Source: Eubacteriales bacterium (GTDB lineage Bacteria; Bacillota; Clostridia; Oscillospirales; Oscillospiraceae). From it: a DNA stretch of 64,000 nt. This document shows positions 31,417 through 39,452 of the stretch, piece by piece. The stretch's first letter is position 1. Each line of letters starts with the position of its first letter. The DNA lies in the NCBI GenBank assembly GCA_030539285.1, contig JAUNSH010000004.1, positions 38,080 to 102,079 on the forward strand, in the 5' to 3' direction. The notes beneath the pieces are model-generated. The model saw nothing but the letters and a program-made list of their open reading frames with translations, was not told the DNA's origin and did not search any database. A program made the translations under genes and the position numbers.

Positions 31417-32697
31417 ATGAACATTGAATACCAGTATCTGCGCCCGGAAAAGGCCAAGGCTCTGAAAAAATGGTATGATAACTCCGTAGAAATCAGGGAG
31501 AATCCCGAAATCTGGCAGGGTAATAACGCCCTTATCCTCCCCCTGCGCCGGGACCCCAGCTTTGGCCTGCTCTTCGGCAAGGGCGGCGTGGTGGATGAAA
31601 ACGGGGAATACGTGTCCCTGTCCTCCATTCCCGGACGGGTAGAGGGCAGTTATCCCGTAGAAGCGGCGGAATACCGGGACGAAAAAGTGGTTTACTGCGG
31701 CTATCTCGTGAACCACTGGGGCCATTTTCTCATTGAAGGCGTGACCCGGCTGTGGTATTTTCTGGAAAACGACCCGTCCATTGACAAATACGTTTTCTTT
31801 CTGGACGAAAACGAGGAGCGGGAAATTAAGGGCAACTACCGGCTGTTTCTGGAGCTGCTGAAGATCTGGGACAAGCTGGAGATCATCAACAAACCCACCC
31901 GCTACCGGGAGGTCGTTGTCCCGGAGCTGGGCATCCATATGCGGACTGCCTACACGCCCAAGCTGCTGCGGGTCTTCGACGCCGTGGCGGACAGCGTTAT
32001 GCCCCAGCCCGACTGGGACACCCCAAAAAAGATCTATTTCAGCCGCAGCCAGTTCAAAAAGGGCCAGCCCTTTGAATTCGGCTTTGATTCTCTGGACAAT
32101 TTCTACGAAAAGAACGGCTACACCATCCTCTATCCCGAGAAGGTGCCGCTGGACCGGATGATTTACTATATCCGAAACGCGGAGGTGGTGGCCTCCCTGT
32201 CCGGCTCTCTTCCTCACAATATGCTCTTTGGGCGAAACGGACAGACCGTGGAAATTGTGGAGCGGCTGGTCATCAGCGATGACAACCAGACCGATGTGAA
32301 CCGGATGCGGGACCTGCACGTCATCTACATCGACGCCAACATTCCCATCTACCCCATCGATTTCGTCGGCCCCTTCATCATGGGCTACACCCCGGAGCTG
32401 GAACGCTTCGCCAGGAATAAGGGCTATCAGCCGCCGGATGAAAAATATGTGACGGAAAAGCACTACAAGCACTGCTTTGTGAACTATATGAAGGCCTATG
32501 CTGACCTGTACCGCTATAATTGGTTCCAGGATAGTTGGTACGGTCCTTTCTCCGATTCCCTCTACGAGGGCTTCCGGGCAGGCCACGCCTTCTTCGGGGA
32601 TTACCTGGACGGGAAAAAGCCCTTCCGCTGGCACCACTATTTCGAGCTGCACTACTTTAAGCAGTTTGTCAAGCGGATTTTGGGAATCAGCCAATAA
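31417..32697 (+). CDS. GT61 (DUF563) glycosyltransferase, paralogue 2
   Basis: 426 residues, colinear with the preceding gene from YLRPEKAKALKKWYD to the C-terminal FELHYFKQFVKRIL. Shared blocks are VVYCGYLVNHWGHFLIEGVT, LLKIWDKLEIINKPTRYREV, KKIYFSRSQF and VASLSGSLPHNMLFGRNGQT. The two probably add successive or alternative sugars to the same glycan. A gap of 18 bases separates them, and GGAAAGAGG precedes the ATG. Confidence 0.82.
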   Translation: MNIEYQYLRPEKAKALKKWYDNSVEIRENPEIWQGNNALILPLRRDPSFGLLFGKGGVVDENGEYVSLSSIPGRVEGSYPVEAAEYRDEKVVYCGYLVNHWGHFLIEGVTRLWYFLENDPSIDKYVFFLDENEEREIKGNYRLFLELLKIWDKLEIINKPTRYREVVVPELGIHMRTAYTPKLLRVFDAVADSVMPQPDWDTPKKIYFSRSQFKKGQPFEFGFDSLDNFYEKNGYTILYPEKVPLDRMIYYIRNAEVVASLSGSLPHNMLFGRNGQTVEIVERLVISDDNQTDVNRMRDLHVIYIDANIPIYPIDFVGPFIMGYTPELERFARNKGYQPPDEKYVTEKHYKHCFVNYMKAYADLYRYNWFQDSWYGPFSDSLYEGFRAGHAFFGDYLDGKKPFRWHHYFELHYFKQFVKRILGISQ

Positions 32698-32702
32698 GCC
32701 CC

Positions 32703-32731
32703 TTGCTTTTTTCCGCAATATCGACTAAAAT
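32703..32731 (+). promoter_or_regulatory. Possible promoter of the aminotransferase gene
   Basis: TTGCTT and TAAAAT are separated by 17 bases, directly after the second GT61 gene. This suggests partly independent expression of the next two genes. Confidence 0.5.
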
Positions 32732-32777
32732 AGCCCCATGATTTTATGGATTCTGCTAAGGAAAGGACAGAGATAAC

Positions 32778-33914
32778 ATGTCTACCATTCAAGTTCTGAA
32801 ACCCAAGTTCCATATTGACGAGTGCCTGGCGCAGATCCGGGAGTGTCTGGAAAAGGGCTGGACCGGCTCCGGCTTCAAGACCGCCGAATTCGAGCAGAAG
32901 TGGAAGGAGTACACCGGCCACCCCCACGCCTGCTACTTAAACTCCAACACCTCCGGCCTGCATCTGGCGGTGAATATCCTGAAGCGCCGCTACGGCTGGC
33001 AGGACGGCGACGAGATCATCACCACCCCCGTGACCTTCGTCTCCACCAACCACGCCATTCTCTACGAAAACATGAAGCCCGTCTTCGCCGATGTGGACCA
33101 GTACCTGTGCCTGGACCCTGTTGACGTGGAAAAGAAGATCACCGGCAAGACCCGGGCCGTGATTTTCGTGGGCTACGGCGGACGGGTAGGCCAGCTGGAC
33201 AAGGTTCTGGAAATCTGCAAAAACCACGGCCTGCACCTGATCCTGGACGCCGCCCATATGTCCGGCACCCGGGTAAACGGCGTGACCCCCGGCACCTGGG
33301 AGGGCGTGGACGTGGCTGTCTACTCCTATCAGGCCGTGAAGAACCTGCCCACCGGCGACAGCGGCATGATCTGCTTTGCCGACGGGGAGCTGGACGCCCA
33401 GTGCCGCAAGGTCTCCTGGATGGGCATTAACAAGGACACCTACGCCCGCACCAGCAGCGAGGGCACCTACAAATGGAACTACGGCGTGGACTACGTGGGC
33501 TACAAGTACAACGGCAACGCCATCATGGCCGCCATCGCCCTGGCCCAGCTGCCCTATCTGGACGAAGAAAACGCCCGCCGCCGCCAGATCGTGAAGATGT
33601 ACGATGAGGGCTTCTCCAAAAATCCCAAGATCCAGATCATTCCCGCTCCTCACCCCGAGGAATGCTCCTTCCACATCTATGAACTGGTGGTGCCCGACCG
33701 GGAGGCTCTGCTTTCCGAGCTGGCGAAAAACGACATCTACGGCGGTGTCCACTACCGGGACAACACCGAGTTCTCCATGTACACCTACGCCCAGGGTACC
33801 TGCCCCCACGCCCACGAGGTGACCCAGCATATCATCACCATGCCCCTGCACCTGTACCTCACCGACGAGGATGTGCAGAAGATCATCCGTATCGTCAACG
33901 ATTTCGTAAAATAA
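32778..33914 (+). CDS. DegT/DnrJ/EryC1/StrS-family sugar aminotransferase
   Basis: 378 residues. A type I PLP fold with the active-site lysine in YSYQAVKNLPTGDSGM, the cofactor-contacting LDAAHMSG and TTPVTFVSTNHAIL. Such enzymes aminate keto groups of nucleotide sugars. With RfbA and RfbB upstream, a dTDP-4-amino or 3-amino-dideoxysugar is a reasonable product, but the regiochemistry cannot be read from sequence. AAGGAAAGGA lies ahead of the ATG. Confidence 0.85.
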   Translation: MSTIQVLKPKFHIDECLAQIRECLEKGWTGSGFKTAEFEQKWKEYTGHPHACYLNSNTSGLHLAVNILKRRYGWQDGDEIITTPVTFVSTNHAILYENMKPVFADVDQYLCLDPVDVEKKITGKTRAVIFVGYGGRVGQLDKVLEICKNHGLHLILDAAHMSGTRVNGVTPGTWEGVDVAVYSYQAVKNLPTGDSGMICFADGELDAQCRKVSWMGINKDTYARTSSEGTYKWNYGVDYVGYKYNGNAIMAAIALAQLPYLDEENARRRQIVKMYDEGFSKNPKIQIIPAPHPEECSFHIYELVVPDREALLSELAKNDIYGGVHYRDNTEFSMYTYAQGTCPHAHEVTQHIITMPLHLYLTDEDVQKIIRIVNDFVK

Positions 33915-33925
33915 GGGTGAAAAAT

Positions 33926-34279
33926 ATGCTGTTTCTTCAGTATCCCCCCTGCTCCACCTGCAAGAAGGCCAAGGCCTGGCTGGACAGCCACGGCATCGCC
34001 TACGAAGCCCGGCACATCAAGGATCAGAACCCTTCCTATGAAGAGCTGTCCCAGTGGTTAGCGCAAAGCGGCCTGCCGGTGAAGAAATTTTTCAACACCA
34101 GCGGCCTGCAATACAAGGCCCTGAACCTCAAGGACAAGCTCCCCGGCATGACCGTGGAGGAGCAGCTGCGGCTGCTGGCCACCGACGGAATGCTGGTCAA
34201 GCGTCCCATCGTCGTCACCGATGACGGCAAAGTCCTCACCGGCTTCAAGGAATCGGAGTGGGAAAGCGCCCTGCTGTAA
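33926..34279 (+). CDS. ArsC/Spx-family thioredoxin-fold protein
   Basis: 117 residues. It has PPCSTCKKAKAWL (a CxxC near residue 10), IKDQNPSYEEL and the conserved KRPIVVTDD segment of the ArsC/Spx/YffB family. Family members include arsenate reductases and the RNA-polymerase-binding regulator Spx; the short single-domain form is often annotated arsenate reductase-related. The ATG at 33926 follows AAGGG; a GTG at 33917 is an alternative. It is probably co-transcribed with the aminotransferase gene. Confidence 0.8.
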   Translation: MLFLQYPPCSTCKKAKAWLDSHGIAYEARHIKDQNPSYEELSQWLAQSGLPVKKFFNTSGLQYKALNLKDKLPGMTVEEQLRLLATDGMLVKRPIVVTDDGKVLTGFKESEWESALL

Positions 34280-34312
34280 CAGGTCCGCCTCATTGGGGTA
34301 AATGATAATGCA

Positions 34313-34347
34313 AAAGCTGTCATTCCTTCCGGAATGGCAGCTTTTTT
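34313..34347 (+). terminator. Terminator after the ArsC/Spx-like gene
   Basis: AAGCTGTCATTCC pairs with GGAATGGCAGCTT (one wobble) around TTCC and is followed by TTTTTTG. It could also serve the convergent GntR gene. Confidence 0.88.
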
Positions 34348-34364
34348 GTCTGTACTTTTGCCAT

Positions 34365-35090
34365 CTACGGGCGTTCCTTCTGCTGGGCACCCATACGGCA
34401 GCCGACGGCACGGATGTGCTGGCGCATCAGGGCATAGGCTTCCTCAGATTCCTTCCGGGTGACCGCGTCCAGGATCCGCTCGTGGAACATCAGGGCTTCG
34501 GCGACATTTTCCCGGGTGTCCACCTGAAAAGCCCGGTAGATGCCCTTGTTGAAGGCGTCTCTGGCGTTTTCCATGGTGTTGATCAGCAGATGGTTGCCGG
34601 AGGCCTTGGCGATCTCCATGTGGAACATGGTGTCGTAATTGGTCAGCGCCTGAATGTCGCTGCCGCAGGCCCGCATTTCCCGCAGGGACTCCGTCATGAC
34701 CTCCAGATTCTCGGGCTTGGCCCGCTTTGCGGCCAGCCGGGCCAGTTCCGCCTCGATCATAACACGGAATTCCAGCAGCTCGTCCAGATCGGAGAGGATC
34801 AGGCTGGTGCTCAGCGGCGCCTGCCGGGAGATATCGCGGTAATCATTGACGATGGTGCCCTGCCGCTTTACCCGCTGGATAAAGCCCATGCTTTCCAGCG
34901 CTTTATAGGCCTCCCGCAGGGTGCTGCGGCTGACACCCAGCTGTTCACAGAACACCGGCTCCTTGGGGAAAACGAACCCCGCCGGGATCTGTCCGGTCAA
35001 GATCAGGTCCCGGATCCGCTGAAACAAAGCATCCGCCGTTCCTCCGCCGGAGGGGCCTGCCTGAGATACGATCAGTGAGACAATATCCAT
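34365..35090 (-). CDS. FadR-type GntR transcriptional regulator 1
   Basis: 241 residues. The N-terminal winged helix has IRDLILTGQIPAGFVFPKEP and CEQLGVSRSTLREAYKALES; the C-terminal all-helical FCD domain includes ELLEFRVMIEAELARLAAKR and FHMEIAKASGNHLL with metal-binding Asp/His positions. FCD regulators usually sense organic acids and repress nearby catabolic genes. It is encoded next to the transaldolase-family gene, whose promoter region carries ATGTC-W-GACAT palindromes that are good candidate targets. Confidence 0.88.
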   Translation of the reverse strand: MDIVSLIVSQAGPSGGGTADALFQRIRDLILTGQIPAGFVFPKEPVFCEQLGVSRSTLREAYKALESMGFIQRVKRQGTIVNDYRDISRQAPLSTSLILSDLDELLEFRVMIEAELARLAAKRAKPENLEVMTESLREMRACGSDIQALTNYDTMFHMEIAKASGNHLLINTMENARDAFNKGIYRAFQVDTRENVAEALMFHERILDAVTRKESEEAYALMRQHIRAVGCRMGAQQKERP

Positions 35091-35195
35091 ACAACTTCCT
35101 CAGTAATTTTTTTATATAATAACACAAAAACCGAAAAAAAGGAAGAGTGTAAGGGTATTTTCTACGAATGATATCTGTTTTTTCGCAAAATACAG

Positions 35196-35229
35196 CAGCC
35201 GACCGGCGGTCTCACGCGCCGGTCGGCTG
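35196..35229 (-). terminator. Terminator after the transaldolase-family gene
   Basis: CAGCCGACCGGCG and its exact complement form a 13-base stem with an eight-base loop. On the minus strand it is followed by CTGTATTTTGC. Confidence 0.85.
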
Positions 35230-35260
35230 TCCGAAAAGGGGTGAATGGGAAAACGGTCAA

Positions 35261-36295
35261 TTACTTGCGCATCTCAGCGACCATGTCCAGAACCGCCTTC
35301 CAATCCCGGCGGAAGCTGGAGCAGAACAGCTCCACAGGGCCGAAGGGCTCGTACTCAGCGGGAGTCAGCCGGCCGGTGAAGAAGGCCTTCTCAAAGTCGG
35401 GCAGCTTATTGCACAGCTCGTCGATAACGTAAGCGGGGATCTTGGCGTCGAAGCGGCAGACCACGGGGCCGTCCAGCTCCAGCAGCTTGTCAGCAGTGCC
35501 CCGCCAGTTGATGGTGTTGGCCACATCGCAGCCCACCCACTCGGTGAAGTGCTGCAGGCCACGGGCGCCGCCGTTGATCAGCTTCACGCCGGTCTTGCGG
35601 TCGTGCATATACTCGACCACCTTCTGGGCCACGGCCTTGCCGGCGTACCACAGCACGTCGGAGGAGATGTCGATGTTCTGGGACTTGGCCACGCCCGCCA
35701 GGTACTGGTCGAAAATACCGGCGATATGGGAGATGTAGACCTCGGGGGGATTCTCCATGTCCGCAGTAGCCCGGTCATAGGCGTCCATGACGTCGATGCA
35801 CTGCTGCAGGCTCATGACCTCGGTGCAGTTGACGGGAATGCCCTCACGGATGCACTGCTCGATGGCCTCGATGCCGTGATCGGTGGCGGGGATCTTGATC
35901 ATGACATTGGGGCCGGCTTCCCGGTTGAAGCGGGCCAGACGCATGATGGTCTCGAAGCTCTCGTCGAAGGGATCGCCCTGAATGCTGACGTAGCCCTGCT
36001 TACCCTTGGAAGCCTCGTACAGGGGCAGCCAGATCTTGGCGACCTCGCCCACCAGCTCCCGCTGGAGCTTCACCTCGACCATGGTGTCATCCGGCTCCTC
36101 GGCCACGATCTTTGCCAGGACTTCCTTGGCATGGTCGGCATCCAGGGGATGCACCAGCATCTTGTATGCGAAAGAGGGATTCTGGGTGCAGCCCACAGCG
36201 CCGTTGTCAATGGCCATCTGCGCTTCTGCACGGGTAACGTTGTTGATCCAGAAACGGGTGGGGGTCTGTGCGGATACACGCTTGAAGTAATCCAT
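35261..36295 (-). CDS. Transaldolase-family protein
   Basis: 344 residues of a TIM-barrel transaldolase-like fold: TRFWINNVTRAEAQMAIDNG, GCTQNPSFAYKML (the TNPS-like motif), GYVSIQGDPF and NVMIKIPATDHG with the Schiff-base lysine. Later elements are CTEVMSLQQC and GGARGLQHF. It is longer than fructose-6-phosphate aldolases and close to tal-like catabolic proteins of unknown substrate. The ATG at 36295 follows AGGAGG; an ATG at 36313 is too far upstream. The promoter and a palindromic operator lie just upstream. Confidence 0.83.
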   Translation of the reverse strand: MDYFKRVSAQTPTRFWINNVTRAEAQMAIDNGAVGCTQNPSFAYKMLVHPLDADHAKEVLAKIVAEEPDDTMVEVKLQRELVGEVAKIWLPLYEASKGKQGYVSIQGDPFDESFETIMRLARFNREAGPNVMIKIPATDHGIEAIEQCIREGIPVNCTEVMSLQQCIDVMDAYDRATADMENPPEVYISHIAGIFDQYLAGVAKSQNIDISSDVLWYAGKAVAQKVVEYMHDRKTGVKLINGGARGLQHFTEWVGCDVANTINWRGTADKLLELDGPVVCRFDAKIPAYVIDELCNKLPDFEKAFFTGRLTPAEYEPFGPVELFCSSFRRDWKAVLDMVAEMRK

Positions 36296-36327
36296 AATTA
36301 GTTCCTCCTGCATTTTATGTGTCTATT

Positions 36328-36338
36328 ATGTCAGACAT
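36328..36338. promoter_or_regulatory. Candidate GntR operator 1, ATGTC-A-GACAT
   Basis: A perfect 11-base palindrome just downstream of the predicted start of transaldolase transcription, where a bound repressor would block elongation. A sister site lies at 36469. Confidence 0.65.
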
Positions 36339-36351
36339 ATTATCTGTCACC

Positions 36352-36380
36352 ATTATAGAAACTTCTGGATGAAATGTCAA
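36352..36380 (-). promoter_or_regulatory. Sigma-A promoter of the transaldolase-family gene
   Basis: Perfect minus-strand TTGACA and TATAAT with a 17-base spacer, about 57 bases upstream of the ATG. Confidence 0.92.
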
Positions 36381-36468
36381 TATCCAATTTGCTATTTTTC
36401 GTTCATTTTGCAGATATGACTAAAATTGGCTGTATGTTTTTGTGAAACGCTCCCATTCGCCTCTTATT

Positions 36469-36479
36469 ATGTCTGACAT
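36469..36479. promoter_or_regulatory. Candidate GntR operator 2, ATGTC-T-GACAT
   Basis: A perfect palindrome that differs from the site at 36328 only in the central base. It lies upstream of the cupin promoter in the divergent intergenic region. Confidence 0.65.
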
Positions 36480-36520
36480 ATTAAACAAATTCTGTGGAAA
36501 TATCCTGTTGAAAATGCGAA

Positions 36521-36549
36521 TTGTACTTTTGAATAAAATCCGTTATCAT
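36521..36549 (+). promoter_or_regulatory. Promoter of the cupin gene
   Basis: TTGTAC and TATCAT are separated by 17 bases, 36 bases upstream of the cupin ATG. Confidence 0.6.
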
Positions 36550-36584
36550 TAGATATACCCAAACAAAAAGAAAGGTGGATGCCC

Positions 36585-36938
36585 ATGATCATCCGGAAGA
36601 GAAGCGAAATGGTCCCCACGCCGATTGAGCACTGCATGGGCGGAGAGGGAACCGTCATGATGGAAAAGCTCCTTTTGGGAGCGGAGGAAATGCAGGGCAA
36701 GGGCCGCGCCTATGTCCGCCACACTCTGATGCCCGGTGTCAGCATCGGCGCCCACACCCACGCCAATGAGATGGAGAGCATGGTCATTCTCAGCGGCCGC
36801 GCTGCCCACGTGATCAACGGTCAGAGCCAGCAGCTGGAACCGGGTGACATCATCGTGGCCCAGCCGGGAGACACCCACCAGATCGCGTGCCTCGGCGAAG
36901 AGCCGCTGGTACTGATCGCGCAGGTTCTGTTCGCGTAA
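36585..36938 (+). CDS. Single-domain cupin protein
   Basis: 117 residues. The cupin motifs are GVSIGAHTHANEMESMVILSG (HxHxxxxE) and PGDTHQIACLG, giving the His/His/Glu/His metal set. GGTGG six bases before the ATG at 36585 fixes the start. Small cupins of this kind can be sugar isomerases, dioxygenases or ligand-binding proteins; the reaction is unknown. It is divergent from the transaldolase-family gene and shares its intergenic operators, so a common catabolic role is likely. Confidence 0.8.
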   Translation: MIIRKRSEMVPTPIEHCMGGEGTVMMEKLLLGAEEMQGKGRAYVRHTLMPGVSIGAHTHANEMESMVILSGRAAHVINGQSQQLEPGDIIVAQPGDTHQIACLGEEPLVLIAQVLFA

Positions 36939-36942
36939 CCGC

Positions 36943-36972
36943 AAAAAATGTGCCGGCTGGGAAAGCCGGCAC
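36943..36972 (-). terminator. Bidirectional terminator between cupin and small membrane protein genes
   Basis: GTGCCGGCT and AGCCGGCAC form a nine-base stem. On the minus strand it is followed by ATTTTTTGC; on the plus strand T-rich sequence comes only later. Confidence 0.85.
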
Positions 36973-36979
36973 GGTTGGG

Positions 36980-37300
36980 CTATTTCTTTTTCTTAGCCTT
37001 TTTCTTTTCGGCCGCGGTCAGTTCCGGTTCGTTCTTCCGAAGCTGCCCGATCTGCCGCGCCGTCATGACGCTGTAGGCCCCGACCATGAACAGGATCACG
37101 ATGGTGGTCAGGTTCAGGCTCATGGCGCCCACAGCCACCGCTCCGGCGGACAAGGCCAGCACCAGCACGCCGCCTGCCAGCCACAGGCAGTTGGAGCGAA
37201 GCTCCTTCTCCCACTGTTCGTGGGGCGTCAGGGGATTCTGGGCCGCCTGCTGCTGCCGCGCCCTGCGCTTCCAGATGTTGTCGCTGTCAAACAGTCCCAT
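36980..37300 (-). CDS. Small two-TM membrane protein
   Basis: 106 residues from the ATG at 37300, preceded by GAGGTGATC. The frame is open to 37480, but the extension would cover the gene's own promoter. The N-terminus is polar (MGLFDSDNIWKRRARQQQ), followed by hydrophobic segments LWLAGGVLVLALSAGAVAVG and LTTIVILFMVGAYSV, then a very basic tail of mixed Ala and Lys. No family is recognised. Confidence 0.7.
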   Translation of the reverse strand: MGLFDSDNIWKRRARQQQAAQNPLTPHEQWEKELRSNCLWLAGGVLVLALSAGAVAVGAMSLNLTTIVILFMVGAYSVMTARQIGQLRKNEPELTAAEKKKAKKKK

Positions 37301-37330
37301 TGGGATCACCTCGATGAAATGGATGGTTCC

Positions 37331-37359
37331 ATTATAGTGGCCGCCTGCCCCTGTGTCCA
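37331..37359 (-). promoter_or_regulatory. Promoter of the small membrane protein gene
   Basis: Minus-strand TGGACA and TATAAT are separated by 17 bases, about 30 bases before the ATG at 37300. Confidence 0.75.
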
Positions 37360-37445
37360 GCATCCATGGAAACAAAAAACGCCGGTCCCGTACTTTTGTG
37401 AAATATATCAAAAAACAGAATGTAAGAATCTGCAATTTTAGACAA

Positions 37446-37474
37446 TTTACTTTTTCTATGGAATGCAGTAAACT
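37446..37474 (+). promoter_or_regulatory. Upstream promoter of the microcompartment locus
   Basis: TTTACT and TAAACT are separated by 17 bases. The predicted start of transcription falls inside the first AACAT-AGG-ATGTT operator, an arrangement typical for repression. The leader is about 75 bases. Confidence 0.6.
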
Positions 37475-37475
37475 A

Positions 37476-37488
37476 AACATAGGATGTT
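37476..37488. promoter_or_regulatory. Operator A of the BMC locus, AACAT-AGG-ATGTT
   Basis: Five-base half-sites form a palindrome around AGG, starting two bases after the -10 box. It matches the sites at 37515 and 41277. Confidence 0.7.
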
Positions 37489-37514
37489 AAGATTCTGTAA
37501 AGATTTTTACCGCG

Positions 37515-37533
37515 CACAACATAGGATGTTGTG
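37515..37533. promoter_or_regulatory. Operator B of the BMC locus, CACAACAT-AGG-ATGTTGTG
   Basis: Eight-base half-sites are perfect inverted repeats around AGG. It lies 39 bases downstream of operator A, centre to centre 42 bases, in the leader of the first gene. Confidence 0.78.
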
Positions 37534-37558
37534 TGTGGATAATTAAGGAGGATGTCCA

Positions 37559-38230
37559 ATGAAAGTTGGTCTGATTTACACCAGCACGACCCCGGAACTG
37601 ATCGCCGATGTGGAGCGGGAAGTGCGCAAGCAGCTGGGCGACGGCGTGGAAATGTACAGCCTGCAGGACCCCAGCATTCTGGCTGACGTTCGGGAAGCGG
37701 GCTATGTCACCACCGCCCCCGCCGCCCGCCTCATCGGCATGTACATGAAGGCCGCGGAAGCCGGCTGCGACGCCATGCTAAACCTGTGCAGCTCCGTGGG
37801 CGAGGTCGCCGACTGCGCCCAGGACGTGGCGAAGTACATCGGCGTTCCCATCGTCCGGGTGGACGAGGAGATGTGCCGGGAAGCTGTCCGCAAGGGCACC
37901 CGCATCGGCGTTATGGCGACCCTGCCCACCACCCTGGAGCCGACCAAGGGCACCATCCGCCGGATGGCCCGGGAGAACGGCAAGTATGTGGAACTGGTGG
38001 ACTGCCTGGTGGAAGGGGCTTTCGGCCTGAATCAGGAGCAGTTCAAGGCACGAATGACCGAGAGCGCCGCGACCATCGCCGACAAGGTGGATGTCATCGT
38101 ATTCGCCCAGGGCTCCATGGCCTACTGTGAGCAGTACATCGCCGAGAAGTTCAACAAGGTGGTGCTCAGCTCCGTCCGTTTCGGCGCCGAGGAACTGAAA
38201 AAGGCCCTGATCAAGAAGGGCGTCATTTGA
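37559..38230 (+). CDS. Asp/Glu racemase-superfamily protein with a single conserved Cys
   Basis: 223 residues. The fold signature is MKVGLIYTSTTPELIADVE, AMLNLCSSVGEVADCA (first catalytic Cys) and TRIGVMATLPTTLEPTKG. The second catalytic Cys expected in the C-terminal half is not present: the strand reads VDVIVFAQGSMAYCEQ, where racemases have a GC motif. Relatives with one Cys include arylmalonate-type decarboxylases and isomerases, so a decarboxylase or a one-base reaction is possible. It is the first gene of the BMC locus, 60 bases before the TRAP transporter. Confidence 0.75.
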   Translation: MKVGLIYTSTTPELIADVEREVRKQLGDGVEMYSLQDPSILADVREAGYVTTAPAARLIGMYMKAAEAGCDAMLNLCSSVGEVADCAQDVAKYIGVPIVRVDEEMCREAVRKGTRIGVMATLPTTLEPTKGTIRRMARENGKYVELVDCLVEGAFGLNQEQFKARMTESAATIADKVDVIVFAQGSMAYCEQYIAEKFNKVVLSSVRFGAEELKKALIKKGVI

Positions 38231-38289
38231 ACCGTATTCTGTCCCGCAAGCCCGGGATAAAATAAAACGACAACAAAGGAGAAAACAAA

Positions 38290-39360
38290 ATGAAAAAAGT
38301 TCTTGCCATGATTCTGGCAGCCGCTATGGTTCTGGCTCTGGCAGCCTGCGGCGGTTCCTCCACTTCCACTCCTACCACCGCTCCCGCGGCCACCCAGGCA
38401 GCTGCCGCGGACGCCCCCGCTGCGGCTCCCGCCGCGGATGATCCCCAGATCACCCTGAAGCTGTCCTTCTCCACCAACGAGCAGGACCCCCGCGCCCTCG
38501 CTTCCGTTCAGTTCAAGGAAGAGGTTGAGTCCAAGACCAACGGTTCCGTCACGGTCGAGATCTACCCCTCCGGTCAGCTGGGCGGCGACGCCGACCTGAT
38601 CAACTCCATCGCTCTGGACTCCGGCACGGTGGACGTGATCATCACCGACGCTTCCAACTTCGCTACCTACGAGCCCAAGATGGGCATCTCCGCTCTGCCT
38701 TTCCTGTTCTCCGGCTTCGATGATGCCTGGGAGTTCATGGACGGCGAGATCGAGGCTGCCGCCGAGGAAGGCCTGCTGGCTCAGAACATGCGCGTCCTGG
38801 CCCACTACGACAACGGCTTCCGCTGCGTCACCAACTCCAAGGGCCCCGTTGAGACCCCCGCTGACATGGTCGGTATGCTGATCCGTACCCCTGAGAACCC
38901 TGTGATCATGGCTACCATGAGCGCTATGGGTGCCAACCCCCAGCCTCTGGCCTTCTCCGAGCTGTATCAGGCTCTGCAGCAGAAGACCTACGACGCTCAG
39001 GAGAACCCCATCCCCGTTATCTACAACAATAACCTGTACGAGGTCCAGTCCTACCTGTCCGTCACCAACCACATCTACTCCGGCATGTGCTTCACCATCG
39101 CTGAGAGCACCTGGAACAAGATGAGCGCTTCCCAGCAGGAGATCGTTGCCGCCGCCGCCAAGGCTTCCGCCGACTACGACCGTCAGCTGAACCGTCAGCA
39201 GACCGACGATCTGGTCAGCAAGCTGGAAGAGGCCGGCATGAAGATCAACTACCCCGATCTGGCTCCCTTCGCTGAGGCCACCGCTTCCGTCCTGACCGAC
39301 AACGCCGACACCTACGGCGAGCTGCTGACTCAGCTGCAGGCTTGGCTGGCAAGCAAGTAA
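38290..39360 (+). CDS. dctP: TRAP transporter substrate-binding lipoprotein (DctP family)
   Basis: 356 residues. A lipoprotein signal, KKVLAMILAAAMVLALAACGG, ends in the lipobox LAAC. A Ser/Thr/Ala/Pro linker is followed by the DctP fold: ITLKLSFSTNEQDP, FKEEVESKTNGSVTVEIYPS (conserved region) and VGMLIRTPENPVIMATMSAM, with the arginine that normally pairs with the substrate carboxylate. This points to an organic acid ligand. The codon pattern (many TCC, GCT, CTG) suggests high expression. Confidence 0.92.
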   Translation: MKKVLAMILAAAMVLALAACGGSSTSTPTTAPAATQAAAADAPAAAPAADDPQITLKLSFSTNEQDPRALASVQFKEEVESKTNGSVTVEIYPSGQLGGDADLINSIALDSGTVDVIITDASNFATYEPKMGISALPFLFSGFDDAWEFMDGEIEAAAEEGLLAQNMRVLAHYDNGFRCVTNSKGPVETPADMVGMLIRTPENPVIMATMSAMGANPQPLAFSELYQALQQKTYDAQENPIPVIYNNNLYEVQSYLSVTNHIYSGMCFTIAESTWNKMSASQQEIVAAAAKASADYDRQLNRQQTDDLVSKLEEAGMKINYPDLAPFAEATASVLTDNADTYGELLTQLQAWLASK

Positions 39361-39385
39361 TCCCGACTGATCCGTAAGTTTACGC

Positions 39386-39416
39386 ATGGGGTGGAGGGTT
39401 CAGCCCTCCGCCCCAT
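39386..39416 (+). terminator. GC-rich hairpin between dctP and dctQ
   Basis: ATGGGGTGGAGGG and CCCTCCGCCCCAT pair with one wobble around TTCAG. There is no clear T-run, so it probably protects the dctP message or partly stops transcription, giving more binding protein than permease. Confidence 0.5.
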
Positions 39417-39452
39417 CTCCCTATTATTGTTCGGAAAGGAGCAATTCCCGGT

